Source: Pullulanibacillus pueri
Lineage (GTDB): Bacteria > Bacillota > Bacilli > Bacillales > Sporolactobacillaceae
Assembly: GCF_014639255.1 (NCBI RefSeq)
Contig: NZ_BMFV01000001.1
Span: 186,001 to 250,000 of the forward strand
Direction of reading: 5' to 3'
Length of the DNA stretch: 64,000 nt
Positions within the stretch are counted from its first letter, which is position 1; each line of letters starts with the position of its first letter. This document shows positions 51,000 to 59,436 of this stretch, piece by piece. Below the pieces are notes generated by a model. It worked only from the letters and a program-made list of their open reading frames with translations. It made no database searches and was not told the DNA's origin. The translations under genes and the position numbers were made by a program.

Positions 51000-52760
51000 A
51001 TGGATGTTTTTAAGCGATTAAAGGATTTTTATTGGCCTTACAAAAGATTTTTCTTCGGATCGCTCTTTTTCTTATTTTTCGTAACAGGGATTACGGTGCT
51101 TTATCCAGTCTTTTTACAGCAAACGATTGATAAAGTCGTAAATAAACAAAATTACGGCTATGCAGCATTCCTTGCAATTGGGTTTATTCTTATAATGATT
51201 GTAAAAGGGTTTTCGGCATATTACCAACAGTATTGGGGTGCGAAATTTGGTATTAATGCGGTGTATGAATTGCGAAAAGCATTATATGCAAAATTGAACA
51301 CTTTACCCTTTCGTTATTATGATAATGCTCGAACAGGCGACTTGATGTCACGATTAACACAAGATGTTGAAGGGTTTCGCTTCTTCCTTTCAGCTGGGAT
51401 GAGCCAGCTCATCAGATTTATTTTTATGGTTACATTTAGTTTAATTATTATGTTTGTTTATTCATGGCAGCTGGCGATTGTGACTCTCATCATGACACCT
51501 TTTCTTACATTTACAGTTATGAAATTTGATAAGAAGGTGCATCCGGCTTTCCGTGCCATTCGACTTTCAATGGGGCGGATGAATACGCGAGTTCAAGAAA
51601 ATATTAGCGGTATGAATACTGTTAAAGCCCTTTCTCAAGAAGATGAAGAAATCAAGCGTTTTGCGGTAACAAATGAAGATTATAAAGAAAAACAAATTTT
51701 CACAGCGAACATATGGGCAAAATTCTTCCCGGTCATGGAGTTTATAGGAAATTTATGTGTGGTTGTGCTTTTAGGTTTTGGTGGTTACTTAGTTATTCAT
51801 TCGTCGATGCAACCTGGAGAATTAATCGCCTTCTTTAGTTTAGTATGGTATATCATGGGTCCATTGCAGGATCTAGGGTTTATCATTAACCAATTTTCAC
51901 AGGCAAAGGCTTCTGGTGAGCGTCTATTACAAATCCTAGATGAACCGTCTGAGATTGAATCACCAGCGGATGCATATTCACCTGAAAAAATTGCAGGAAA
52001 AGTACAATTTAACCATGTTACTTTCCAGTATCCAAATGAAACCGTTTATGCTTTAAAAGATGTTACTTTTGAAGCAAGACCAGGTCAAGTCATAGGATTA
52101 ATGGGGGCAACAGGCTCTGGTAAATCGACTATTACACAGCTAATTGCACGCTTCTATAATGTCACAGAAGGGCAAGTGTTAGTCGACGGCGAACCCGTTG
52201 AACGCTATTCTTTACCTGTCTTAAGAAAAAGCATTGGTTATGTTCTTCAAGAGAATTTCTTGTTCTCTTCAACTATCAGGGATAATATTGCCTATGGGAA
52301 TCCTGACGCCAAATTAGAAGACGTCATTGATGCCGCTAAAAGAGCTCAGGCGCATGAGTTCATCGAGGGTTTACCTGATGGTTATGATACGGTCTTAGGC
52401 GAACGGGGACTTGGGCTCTCTGGGGGCCAGAAACAAAGGATTTCAATCGCCCGTGCACTGTTAGTCAACCCAAGTATTCTTATTCTGGATGATGCAACAA
52501 GTGCAGTAGATATGCAAACAGAAGCGAAAATTCAAAAGGCCTTCCGTGAATTGATGAGAGGAAGAACAACCTTTATTATTGCTCACCGAATTTCTTCTGT
52601 GCAACATGCTGATGAAATTCTTGTTCTTGATAAAGGGAGAATTGCTGAACGGGGAGTCCACAGTGAATTAATTCAAAATCCAGAAGGGCTTTACCGTAGA
52701 ATTTATGACATTCAGTTTAAAGATAAAGATATATTAGAAGCAAGACAAAATGCTCACTAG
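51000..52760 (+). CDS. ABC exporter half-transporter (YfiB/BmrC-like)
   Basis: A 586-residue fusion of a six-helix exporter domain (1 to about 320) with an ATPase. Walker A 'GLMGATGSGKSTITQLI', signature 'GLGLSGGQKQRISIARALL', Walker B 'ILILDDATSAVD'. The residue after the Walker B aspartate is Asp instead of the catalytic Glu, as in the degenerate half of heterodimeric exporters. Start ATG 51000 with AGGTGG eight bases upstream; a GTG four codons earlier is possible. The partner follows 12 bases downstream. Confidence 0.92.
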   Translation: MDVFKRLKDFYWPYKRFFFGSLFFLFFVTGITVLYPVFLQQTIDKVVNKQNYGYAAFLAIGFILIMIVKGFSAYYQQYWGAKFGINAVYELRKALYAKLNTLPFRYYDNARTGDLMSRLTQDVEGFRFFLSAGMSQLIRFIFMVTFSLIIMFVYSWQLAIVTLIMTPFLTFTVMKFDKKVHPAFRAIRLSMGRMNTRVQENISGMNTVKALSQEDEEIKRFAVTNEDYKEKQIFTANIWAKFFPVMEFIGNLCVVVLLGFGGYLVIHSSMQPGELIAFFSLVWYIMGPLQDLGFIINQFSQAKASGERLLQILDEPSEIESPADAYSPEKIAGKVQFNHVTFQYPNETVYALKDVTFEARPGQVIGLMGATGSGKSTITQLIARFYNVTEGQVLVDGEPVERYSLPVLRKSIGYVLQENFLFSSTIRDNIAYGNPDAKLEDVIDAAKRAQAHEFIEGLPDGYDTVLGERGLGLSGGQKQRISIARALLVNPSILILDDATSAVDMQTEAKIQKAFRELMRGRTTFIIAHRISSVQHADEILVLDKGRIAERGVHSELIQNPEGLYRRIYDIQFKDKDILEARQNAH

Positions 52761-52772
52761 GAGGTGGAAGTC

Positions 52773-54605
52773 ATGGCTACAAAAAAACCTGAATCAAAAT
52801 CCTTAGAAAATCGTGAGCGGTTTTATTACACACAGGATAGGATCGCAGAAAAGCCGTTTAACTGGCCACAAATGTTACGATTGTTAGGATATCTTAAACC
52901 GTATTCGAAAACCTTGCTTCCAGCTGCAGTGGTGGCATTGTTAGTGAATACAGCAGTTCGCTTATTTGTCCCTATTTTAATTGGTAAGGTAGCTTTTGAC
53001 CGAGTCATTGGGCAAAGAGATACCCACGCGTTATATTGGTTAGTTGCAGCAATTGCAGCAATGTACTTAATCAATCTCATAAGCAATTATTTTCGTATAA
53101 AACTGACAAACAAGCTTGGTCAATATGTCATTTATGATTTAAGAAAAGTATTATTTAATCATGTTCAAAAACTTTCACATCGATTTTTTGATCAACGATC
53201 TGCAGGATCAGTGCTCGTTAGAATTATTAATGATGTAAATAGTCTTCAAGACTTATTTACAAACGGTATTGTCAACACACTCATGGATTTAATACAGCTT
53301 ATTGGTATTTTGGTCATTATGTTCACCTTAAGCTGGCAATTAGCCTTGGCCGTCTTAGTGGTTCTACCTATCATGTTCTTCTTATCTACAAAATTCCGTA
53401 GGAAAATTCGTCGAGCATGGCAAATGGTAAGGGTAAAACTATCCAAGTTAAATTCCCACTTGAACGAATCTCTGCAAGGTGTGCGTGTGACTCAATCTTT
53501 TAACCAAGAAGTCAACAATGAAGCCTTCTTTGATGGTGTTAATATTGAGACAAGAGAGACGCAAAACCAAGCGCAACAAAAGAGTGCGACGTTTAGTCCG
53601 TTTGTTGAAGGTGCTAACGCTGTGGGTTCGGCCATTCTCATTTGGTTTGGTTCTTACCTCATTCTAAATAGTGGTAATGTAACAACAGGTGTATTTGTTT
53701 CATTTGCATTTTATTTAGGAATGTTTTGGGATCCTATTTCTCGTCTGGGGCAAACATATAACCAGTTATTAATGGCAATGGCCTCCTCTGAACGTATTTT
53801 TGAATTTCTTGATGAGAAGCCTATTGTGAAGGATAGTGAAGCTCCGGTGAGTATGGAGCATATAAAAGGGACCATCGATTTCGAGGATGTTGTCTTTTCA
53901 TATGATGATAAACGAAATGCGCTAAATCATATCAACCTTCATATGAATGCAGGAGATACCATTGCGTTAGTAGGACATACGGGATCAGGTAAATCAACGA
54001 TTGCCAATCTCATTGCACGCTTCTATGATGTAACAGGCGGTAGCGTCAAATTTGACGGGATTGATGTCCGTGATATCAATTTAGAAGAGCTTAGAGCCAA
54101 TGTCTCTACTGTTATCCAAGATACCTTTATTTTCTCTGGTACTATACTTGAAAATATTCGTTTCGGGAGACCAGGAGCTACAGATGAAGAAGTCATTGCC
54201 GCTGCTGAAGCAGCAGGTGCTGATGATTTCATTAAACAGCTTTCAAATGGTTATGAGACTGAAGTAGAGGAACGTGGAAATATTCTATCTGTTGGTGAGC
54301 GTCAATTGCTTTCTTTTGCAAGGGCATTACTCGCGAATCCTAAAATTCTAATTCTTGATGAAGCGACTTCAAGTATTGATACGGAATCTGAATTGAAGAT
54401 TCAGGAAGCAACAGACAAGTTACTTGAAGGTCGAACCTCAATTATCATTGCTCACAGATTATCTACGATCCGTGAGGCTGACAAAATTATCGTACTTGAG
54501 AATGGGAATATTCTTGAACAAGGGACACATGATGAACTCATGGTCCTTGGTGGAAAATATTACGAGCTTGTCATTAGCCAATTTGAAGCCTTAAACGCAA
54601 GTTAA
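52773..54605 (+). CDS. ABC exporter half-transporter, partner (YfiC/BmrD-like)
   Basis: A 610-residue half-transporter. Exporter domain to about residue 345, Walker A 'ALVGHTGSGKSTIANLI', signature 'NILSVGERQLLSFARALL' (LSVGE instead of LSGGQ) and a complete Walker B 'ILILDEATSSID' with catalytic Glu. Its non-standard signature faces the degenerate site of the partner, so the pair has one full and one degenerate ATP site, as BmrCD does. Multidrug or lipid export is likely. AGGAGG precedes ATG 52773. Confidence 0.92.
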   Translation: MATKKPESKSLENRERFYYTQDRIAEKPFNWPQMLRLLGYLKPYSKTLLPAAVVALLVNTAVRLFVPILIGKVAFDRVIGQRDTHALYWLVAAIAAMYLINLISNYFRIKLTNKLGQYVIYDLRKVLFNHVQKLSHRFFDQRSAGSVLVRIINDVNSLQDLFTNGIVNTLMDLIQLIGILVIMFTLSWQLALAVLVVLPIMFFLSTKFRRKIRRAWQMVRVKLSKLNSHLNESLQGVRVTQSFNQEVNNEAFFDGVNIETRETQNQAQQKSATFSPFVEGANAVGSAILIWFGSYLILNSGNVTTGVFVSFAFYLGMFWDPISRLGQTYNQLLMAMASSERIFEFLDEKPIVKDSEAPVSMEHIKGTIDFEDVVFSYDDKRNALNHINLHMNAGDTIALVGHTGSGKSTIANLIARFYDVTGGSVKFDGIDVRDINLEELRANVSTVIQDTFIFSGTILENIRFGRPGATDEEVIAAAEAAGADDFIKQLSNGYETEVEERGNILSVGERQLLSFARALLANPKILILDEATSSIDTESELKIQEATDKLLEGRTSIIIAHRLSTIREADKIIVLENGNILEQGTHDELMVLGGKYYELVISQFEALNAS

Positions 54606-54613
54606 TGCATCTA

Positions 54614-54650
54614 AAAAAACCGTCAATAGATAAAACTATTGGCGGTTTTA
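54614..54650 (+). terminator. Terminator of the ABC exporter operon
   Basis: AAACCGTCAATAG and CTATTGGCGGTTT pair almost fully and end in TTTT. Confidence 0.9.
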
Positions 54651-54932
54651 ATATGTTAATGATGACGATAATACTGGTGTTTTAAACATGAAAAAGACAT
54701 GCCAGGGCTATAAGTGAGTTCACCTTTTCAATAATTATTGGACGTTCTAGCTTTGGTTGTAGCCACAAGGATGCTTATAACCGAGGGCTCTTGATTAGAG
54801 AGGGGACCTTTTTAAACACCTTTTAATCCTCCAAATAAAGATCAATGCCCAGTGTCCAGTTTTTGTTAATTTAATATTTGTTGACGGTGTGAGATTGATA
54901 GACTACTATATAAATGACAATTGAATGCTTGA

Positions 54933-55140
54933 GAATAGGTTGACGTTGAGATTCATTTAAAACGTCATGAAAAGGGAAGCCGGTGTAATTCCGGAGCGGT
55001 CCCGCCACTGTGAATGTGAATGCCCACTTGTACCACTGTCGATAAAACGGGAAGGTTGTGAAGCATGATGATCATGAGCCAGGAGACCTGCCTATTCGAA
55101 ATCACCGATGATACCTACGCGGATAGGGAGGTGTGGATAC
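54933..55140 (+). promoter_or_regulatory. Cobalamin riboswitch
   Basis: The core consensus is complete: GGGAAGCCGGTG, 'AATTCCGGAGCGG', 'TCCCGCCACTGT' at 54973-55012, and later the conserved 'GAGCCAGGAGACCTGCC' (55076-55092). Stem P1 closes with GAATAGG (54933-54939) and CCTATTC (55091-55097). A small CCTA-CGCGGA-TAGG hairpin (55114-55127) sits where L13, which kisses L5, is expected. It shuts down the downstream operon when adenosylcobalamin or a related corrinoid is plentiful. Confidence 0.96.
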
Positions 55141-55181
55141 TCTGAGTGTTTGCAAGACACATATGAGTTTTACATACTTTG

Positions 55182-55208
55182 ACATCTCTGTAGGGGATGT
55201 TTTTTTGT
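55182..55208 (+). terminator. Expression-platform terminator of the riboswitch
   Basis: ACATC and GATGT arms flank TCTGTAGGG and are followed by TTTTTTTG. A short stem with a good T-run, 76 bases before the first gene. Consistent with transcription attenuation. Confidence 0.7.
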
Positions 55209-55283
55209 TTGGAGATAAGCCTTAGGCATAGTGAATGATGCTTGAGGGTTGAAAAAAACACGAAAGTGAGGAGAGGAATTTAA

Positions 55284-57161
55284 GTGAAATTCTTTAAAAA
55301 AACAGCACCACTTTTTTTTGCTATGCTCCTTGTTGTCATGCAGTGTACAGGGGTTGTGCTTCGTCATGCTGAAGCCGCAACATTAGACCCGGCAGTTACA
55401 ATTTCAGTTCAAGATGACAAAGGGAATACGATTATCCCGATGAAAGCAATAAAGTTAAAAAATAATGAAACCGCGTTTGATGTGTTAAAAGAAGTGTCTA
55501 AAGATCTCGATGCCCCATATAATGCTCAATTCGATAGTGTTTTTATAAACGGCATTAATGGAGTTGTGCCAGATTCAGCGAGCGGAGCTTATTGGGGGTT
55601 CATCGTAAATGGTCAATCTGTGGATGTCGGTGCATCGACGTACAATGTCCATGCAGGAGACGATATTTTATTCAAGGTTGTTCATTATCCCCCTAAAACG
55701 GTCTCTGCAAACGTTTCTTTATTGTCCACAGAGGGAAAGCCTCTCGTTGATTCGAACGGGCAGTCCATAAATAACAAAACAATTCAAGTGGTTCAAGGTT
55801 CAAATGCTTACGATGTTTTAAAACAAGCATTGGGAGATAAGCTAAACATTGCTATTGATGATCAATACCTGGCGTTTGTAAAAGGTATTCAAGGTATTCA
55901 ATTAAAAGAAGGCCAGTACTGGGGATTCAATATTAATGGAACAAGCGCAAATGAAGGGATATCGAGTTATAAAGTGAAAGATGGCGATACCCTTAGTTTA
56001 GTGGGGGATGCTGTTGGGACAGCAGATGATGCTAAAGATCCTGTCGGTGATACGAATTCAGCAGGAAGTGATGATCAGGCGGCTAATAGTGGTCCCTCTT
56101 CAGATAAAAATAATGTTCCAAAAATAACGATTTCTGCAAATCAACTTCATTCAGCAATTACAAAAGCAACGCGTCATTTAATCTCCCATCGTGCAACTAA
56201 TTTTTATGGCGCAATGGCTTTACGTCTTCTTGATAAAACCGTCCCACAAACGTATGTTAATGCATTGGCAAATGAGGTGAAAGAGAGTCAAGGCAGTTTT
56301 CATAATGTCACAGATTATGAAAAAATAGTCCTAGGCGTGACGTCTGCTGGTGGTGACGCCTCAAATTTCGAGGGTGTTGACCTTGTAAAAGCCGTTTATT
56401 CCAATGAACGAATGGTGAATCAAGGAAATAATGGTCCCATTTATGGTCTGCTCTCTTTAGACAGTGGGGAGTATAATGTGCCTAAAAATGCACTGTGGAC
56501 GCGTGACAAACTTGTCGATTATATTATAAATCATCAAAATAAGGATGGGGGCTGGGCCTTAACAGGTAGTAAGAGTAGTGCGGATCTAACAGGGATCGCT
56601 ATCGCGGCCTTGGCACCTTATAAGTCAGAGTCGAAGGTAGTCCATGCTATTAATCGGGCTAAACAATGGTTAAGCGTGCACCAGAATAAGGCTGGGGGTT
56701 ATGGGAGTCAAGTAAATGGTGGAGACTCTAGTGAATCGACGGCACAAGTTATTCTCGGTTTAACCGCTGCTGGTATTGATCCGACAAGTACGGCGTTTAC
56801 CAAGGAGAAGGGTAACTTAATCTCGCATTTATTGTCTTTCCAACAAAAAGATGGCGGTTTTGCTCATCTCATGGGAGAAGCTTCGAATGATTTGACAACA
56901 CCTCAAGCGTTGCTAGGATTAGTGTCTTACCAACAATACCTTAAGAGTCATGCAACATCATTAGCGTTTGATAATAAAGGAAGACAGTTGAAGGTAACAA
57001 CAGCTGCGACCGCCCCAAAAAAAGCAGACCCAAAGCAAGCAGTTGGTCCTAAACTACCCGATACAGCGACCTCTTTATCCTCTTATTTTATGATAAGTTT
57101 TATTTTAGTAATGATGGGGAGCCTGCTCTTAGTGTATAATAGAAAGAAAAAAAGGGCGTAA
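55284..57161 (+). CDS. Wall-anchored transcobalamin-like corrinoid-binding protein (two DUF4430 + alpha/alpha barrel)
   Basis: A 625-residue surface protein. Signal peptide 1-32; DUF4430 domain one at about 35-125 (with Y103-W104 in 'GAYWGFIVNGQSV') and domain two at about 130-245 (Y212-W213 in 'YWGFNINGTSANEGISSYKV'). An acidic Ser/Asp/Gly linker is followed by an alpha/alpha-barrel of the prenyltransferase/squalene-cyclase fold (about 290-560), with turns at 421 (DGGWA), 471 (GGYGS) and 523 (DGGFA). Sorting signal LPDTA at 591-595, helix, RKKKRA. Animal transcobalamin and intrinsic factor combine just these two folds and hold B12 between them; here the beta domains come first and are doubled. 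It is the first gene after a B12 riboswitch, so cobalamin capture is the natural role. Confidence 0.88.
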   Translation: MKFFKKTAPLFFAMLLVVMQCTGVVLRHAEAATLDPAVTISVQDDKGNTIIPMKAIKLKNNETAFDVLKEVSKDLDAPYNAQFDSVFINGINGVVPDSASGAYWGFIVNGQSVDVGASTYNVHAGDDILFKVVHYPPKTVSANVSLLSTEGKPLVDSNGQSINNKTIQVVQGSNAYDVLKQALGDKLNIAIDDQYLAFVKGIQGIQLKEGQYWGFNINGTSANEGISSYKVKDGDTLSLVGDAVGTADDAKDPVGDTNSAGSDDQAANSGPSSDKNNVPKITISANQLHSAITKATRHLISHRATNFYGAMALRLLDKTVPQTYVNALANEVKESQGSFHNVTDYEKIVLGVTSAGGDASNFEGVDLVKAVYSNERMVNQGNNGPIYGLLSLDSGEYNVPKNALWTRDKLVDYIINHQNKDGGWALTGSKSSADLTGIAIAALAPYKSESKVVHAINRAKQWLSVHQNKAGGYGSQVNGGDSSESTAQVILGLTAAGIDPTSTAFTKEKGNLISHLLSFQQKDGGFAHLMGEASNDLTTPQALLGLVSYQQYLKSHATSLAFDNKGRQLKVTTAATAPKKADPKQAVGPKLPDTATSLSSYFMISFILVMMGSLLLVYNRKKKRA

Positions 57162-57166
57162 TCAAA

Positions 57167-57736
57167 GTGATTCGGAAACTTGCATTCTTAATTATACTTG
57201 TTGGACTCGGGTTTGCCGGTGTTGGAGGCTGGCAGTTATGGCATGGTTCAGTTAAACAACACGAAACTATGAAAAAGGCCCAGGCTTTAACTGTAACTAA
57301 GAAGGATCCTGTAAAGTATAAGGATTGGGATCCTATTAAGGGCGAGACGATCGGAATTCTTTATATTCCTCGTTTAGACAAAAAGTTAGGAATAGTGGAA
57401 GGGACTTCTCCTGACCAATTAGAAAAAGGTGTTGGTCACTATAAGAGTTCGGCTTTACCAGGTAAAAATGACCAGGTGGTTTTATCAGGGCATCGTGACA
57501 CGGTCTTTCGTCATTTTGGAGAAATTCAAAAGGGTGATGACATTAGTGTGGATTTACCCTATGGAACATATACTTATGTTGTTGACCACATGAAAATTGT
57601 AGATAAAGATGATCGAACCATCATACATTCAACAAAACCTAAAGAAGAACTGGTGTTAACCACCTGTTATCCTTTTAGTTATATAGGGGATGCACCGAAG
57701 CGCTATATTATTTATGCATACCCTAAGAAAAAGTAA
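57167..57736 (+). CDS. Class D-type sortase
   Basis: A 189-residue transpeptidase with an N-terminal signal-anchor helix. Catalytic His109 ('LSGHRDTVF'), Cys167 ('VLTTCYPF') and Arg179 ('APKRYIIYAYP') are all present. 'IGILYIPRLDKKLGIVEGT' is the usual N-terminal strand of class D enzymes. It starts with GTG five bases after the upstream stop and ends 27 bases before the lipoprotein gene, so it belongs to the riboswitch-controlled operon. Its nearest evident substrate is the LPDTA protein encoded just before it. LPNTA in the InhA-like protease is a second plausible substrate. Confidence 0.9.
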   Translation: MIRKLAFLIILVGLGFAGVGGWQLWHGSVKQHETMKKAQALTVTKKDPVKYKDWDPIKGETIGILYIPRLDKKLGIVEGTSPDQLEKGVGHYKSSALPGKNDQVVLSGHRDTVFRHFGEIQKGDDISVDLPYGTYTYVVDHMKIVDKDDRTIIHSTKPKEELVLTTCYPFSYIGDAPKRYIIYAYPKKK

Positions 57737-57763
57737 GTAACCGAATCATAGGGGATGTAAGGC

Positions 57764-58543
57764 TTGTATTTTAAAAAATCAATCGTTTATTTAGTGTTTA
57801 TATTGTTATTCACCTTTTTGGTTGGAGGCTGCGCCAAGGATAAAGTGCAACCACTGACTCAGGATCAAGTCAAACAGGAAACCCAGTCAGAAGACCATGA
57901 AGGACAGAAAGTATCAGAGAATACTAAACAAAAAGATGCAGCTAAGAATGAGAAAGTAGAAGAAAAGTCATCACAAGAAAAGGCTACACAAGAAAAGTCA
58001 ACATCACGTACAACTCAAAGTCAAGAAAAGGTCGAGAAATCTCCTGAAGAATCCTCAGTAAAAAAAGAGGCTTCTTCAGCGTCAACTGAACGTAAGAAGA
58101 GCGCCGCTTCCTCGCAAACGAAATCGGAGAATAAGACGTCAACAGCAACAGCAAAAGCGTCAACAAAGGCTACCTCCAAAGAAGAGCCAGCAGTACAGAA
58201 ACAACAACCTGTCAGCACGGCTACGGTCTCAATCACGGGTTATAACAGTAAAACTATTTTGTCTTCCACTAAGGTTGAGATCCAGAAAAATGATACGGTG
58301 TTCGATGTGACAAAAAGAGTCTTACAGGCTCGAGGGATTGCCTATGAAAAGTCAGGAAGTGGAGCAACCCTTTATATTAAGGGAATTGCCGGGACTTATG
58401 AATTTGATCACGGAGCAAATAGCGGGTGGCTTGCTGAAAAAAATGGTCAGTCATTGAGCCGGAGTGCAGGCATTGAACCGGTACAAAAAGGAGATAACAT
58501 ACACTGGATTTATACTCATAATTACACTAAAAATGGAGGGTGA
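57764..58543 (+). CDS. Lipoprotein with C-terminal DUF4430 domain
   Basis: A 259-residue lipoprotein. Lipobox 'LVGGC' with lipidated Cys23. A long low-complexity tether (about 25-150) of Lys, Glu, Gln, Ser and Thr. A single DUF4430 domain (about 155-255: 'VSITGYNSKTILSSTKVEIQKNDTVFDVTKRVL', 'GANSGWLAEKNGQSL', 'VQKGDNIHWIYTHN'). The start is TTG at 57764. The domain is the third copy of the transcobalamin beta-like fold in the operon. Its place on a flexible stalk from the membrane, next to ECF genes, suggests passing cobalamin from the wall-bound protein to the transporter. Confidence 0.85.
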   Translation: MYFKKSIVYLVFILLFTFLVGGCAKDKVQPLTQDQVKQETQSEDHEGQKVSENTKQKDAAKNEKVEEKSSQEKATQEKSTSRTTQSQEKVEKSPEESSVKKEASSASTERKKSAASSQTKSENKTSTATAKASTKATSKEEPAVQKQQPVSTATVSITGYNSKTILSSTKVEIQKNDTVFDVTKRVLQARGIAYEKSGSGATLYIKGIAGTYEFDHGANSGWLAEKNGQSLSRSAGIEPVQKGDNIHWIYTHNYTKNGG

Positions 58544-58548
58544 TGACA

Positions 58549-59436
58549 ATGAAACGAGGGTTTTCATCATTTCATCCTCTGACGTGCTTCCTCTATTATG
58601 TCGGGGCCTTAGTCATCGTTATGCTAGGGCAACACCCGGCTTTTCTTTTGTCGACAGTTCTGGTACTCATTGTTTTTAACATCATCCAAGAAAAAGGGGG
58701 GGGCTTGATCCGGTGGTGGGGGGCTTATGCTACCCTTATTATTTTTTTTCTTGTCCTTACACCGCTCATTAACCACCGCGGTACGCATCTTTTGTTTTAT
58801 TTTCGAGATAATCCAGTCATGCTGGAAGCGGTGATTCAAGGCATGATTACGGGGCTTTCTCTCCTTTGCCTTCTCCTTGTTTTTCTTTCGTATAATCAGA
58901 TCATTACTGCCGACAAATTTTTATTTTTGTTTGCTAGAGTACTTCCTCAATGGGCACTCTTGACGATGTTGGCCATGCGATTTGTGCCTTTATTTCGTCG
59001 GCGACTTGTTGAAATCGATAGAGTCCAACAAAGTAAAGGGGTATCCGTGAAGACGGGGTCTTTAAAACAAAGAATTAAAAATGGCCTCTTGTTTGTCCAA
59101 ATTTTGCTTACTTGGTCACTTGAGGAAGGAATCCAAACGGCAGATTCAATGAAGGCAAGAGGGTATGGTTTAAAAAAGCGTTCGCGTTATACCCCTTATC
59201 ACTTTCAACTAAAGGATGGACTGCTGCTGGTCATCATCATTCTTTTTTTTAGTTTGAGTGTAGCTGGCTGGGCATTAGGTGATCTTGTCCTAGAGATACA
59301 ACCGATGTTAGAAAGTCCTTTGCTCTCAGGAAGAGAATGGTTTTTTTACGTTGTGGGTCTCTTATATATGGGCATACCTTTGTGCATTGAGGGAAGGGAG
59401 TGGGTATTATGGAGATTTTGGCGTTACAAAATTTAA
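58549..59436 (+). CDS. ECF transporter T component (CbiQ/EcfT-type)
   Basis: A 295-residue membrane protein with about six helices. The cytoplasmic coupling-helix motif Ala-Arg-Gly is found in 'DSMKARGYGLKKRS' (203-205). The T component links the S subunit to the ATPases. Start ATG 58549 is eight bases after GGAGGG, which overlaps the lipoprotein end; ATG 58543 is a possible alternative. It overlaps the ATPase gene by 28 bases. Confidence 0.88.
   Translation: MKRGFSSFHPLTCFLYYVGALVIVMLGQHPAFLLSTVLVLIVFNIIQEKGGGLIRWWGAYATLIIFFLVLTPLINHRGTHLLFYFRDNPVMLEAVIQGMITGLSLLCLLLVFLSYNQIITADKFLFLFARVLPQWALLTMLAMRFVPLFRRRLVEIDRVQQSKGVSVKTGSLKQRIKNGLLFVQILLTWSLEEGIQTADSMKARGYGLKKRSRYTPYHFQLKDGLLLVIIILFFSLSVAGWALGDLVLEIQPMLESPLLSGREWFFYVVGLLYMGIPLCIEGREWVLWRFWRYKI

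Noticed and set aside
54700..54800. Third copy of hairpin repeat family 2 (GGTTGTAGC...GCTTATAACC)
   Set aside because: Layout is reminiscent, but the conserved loop ATTAAGGC and flanking AACTTTGGC are absent, so relation cannot be supported.
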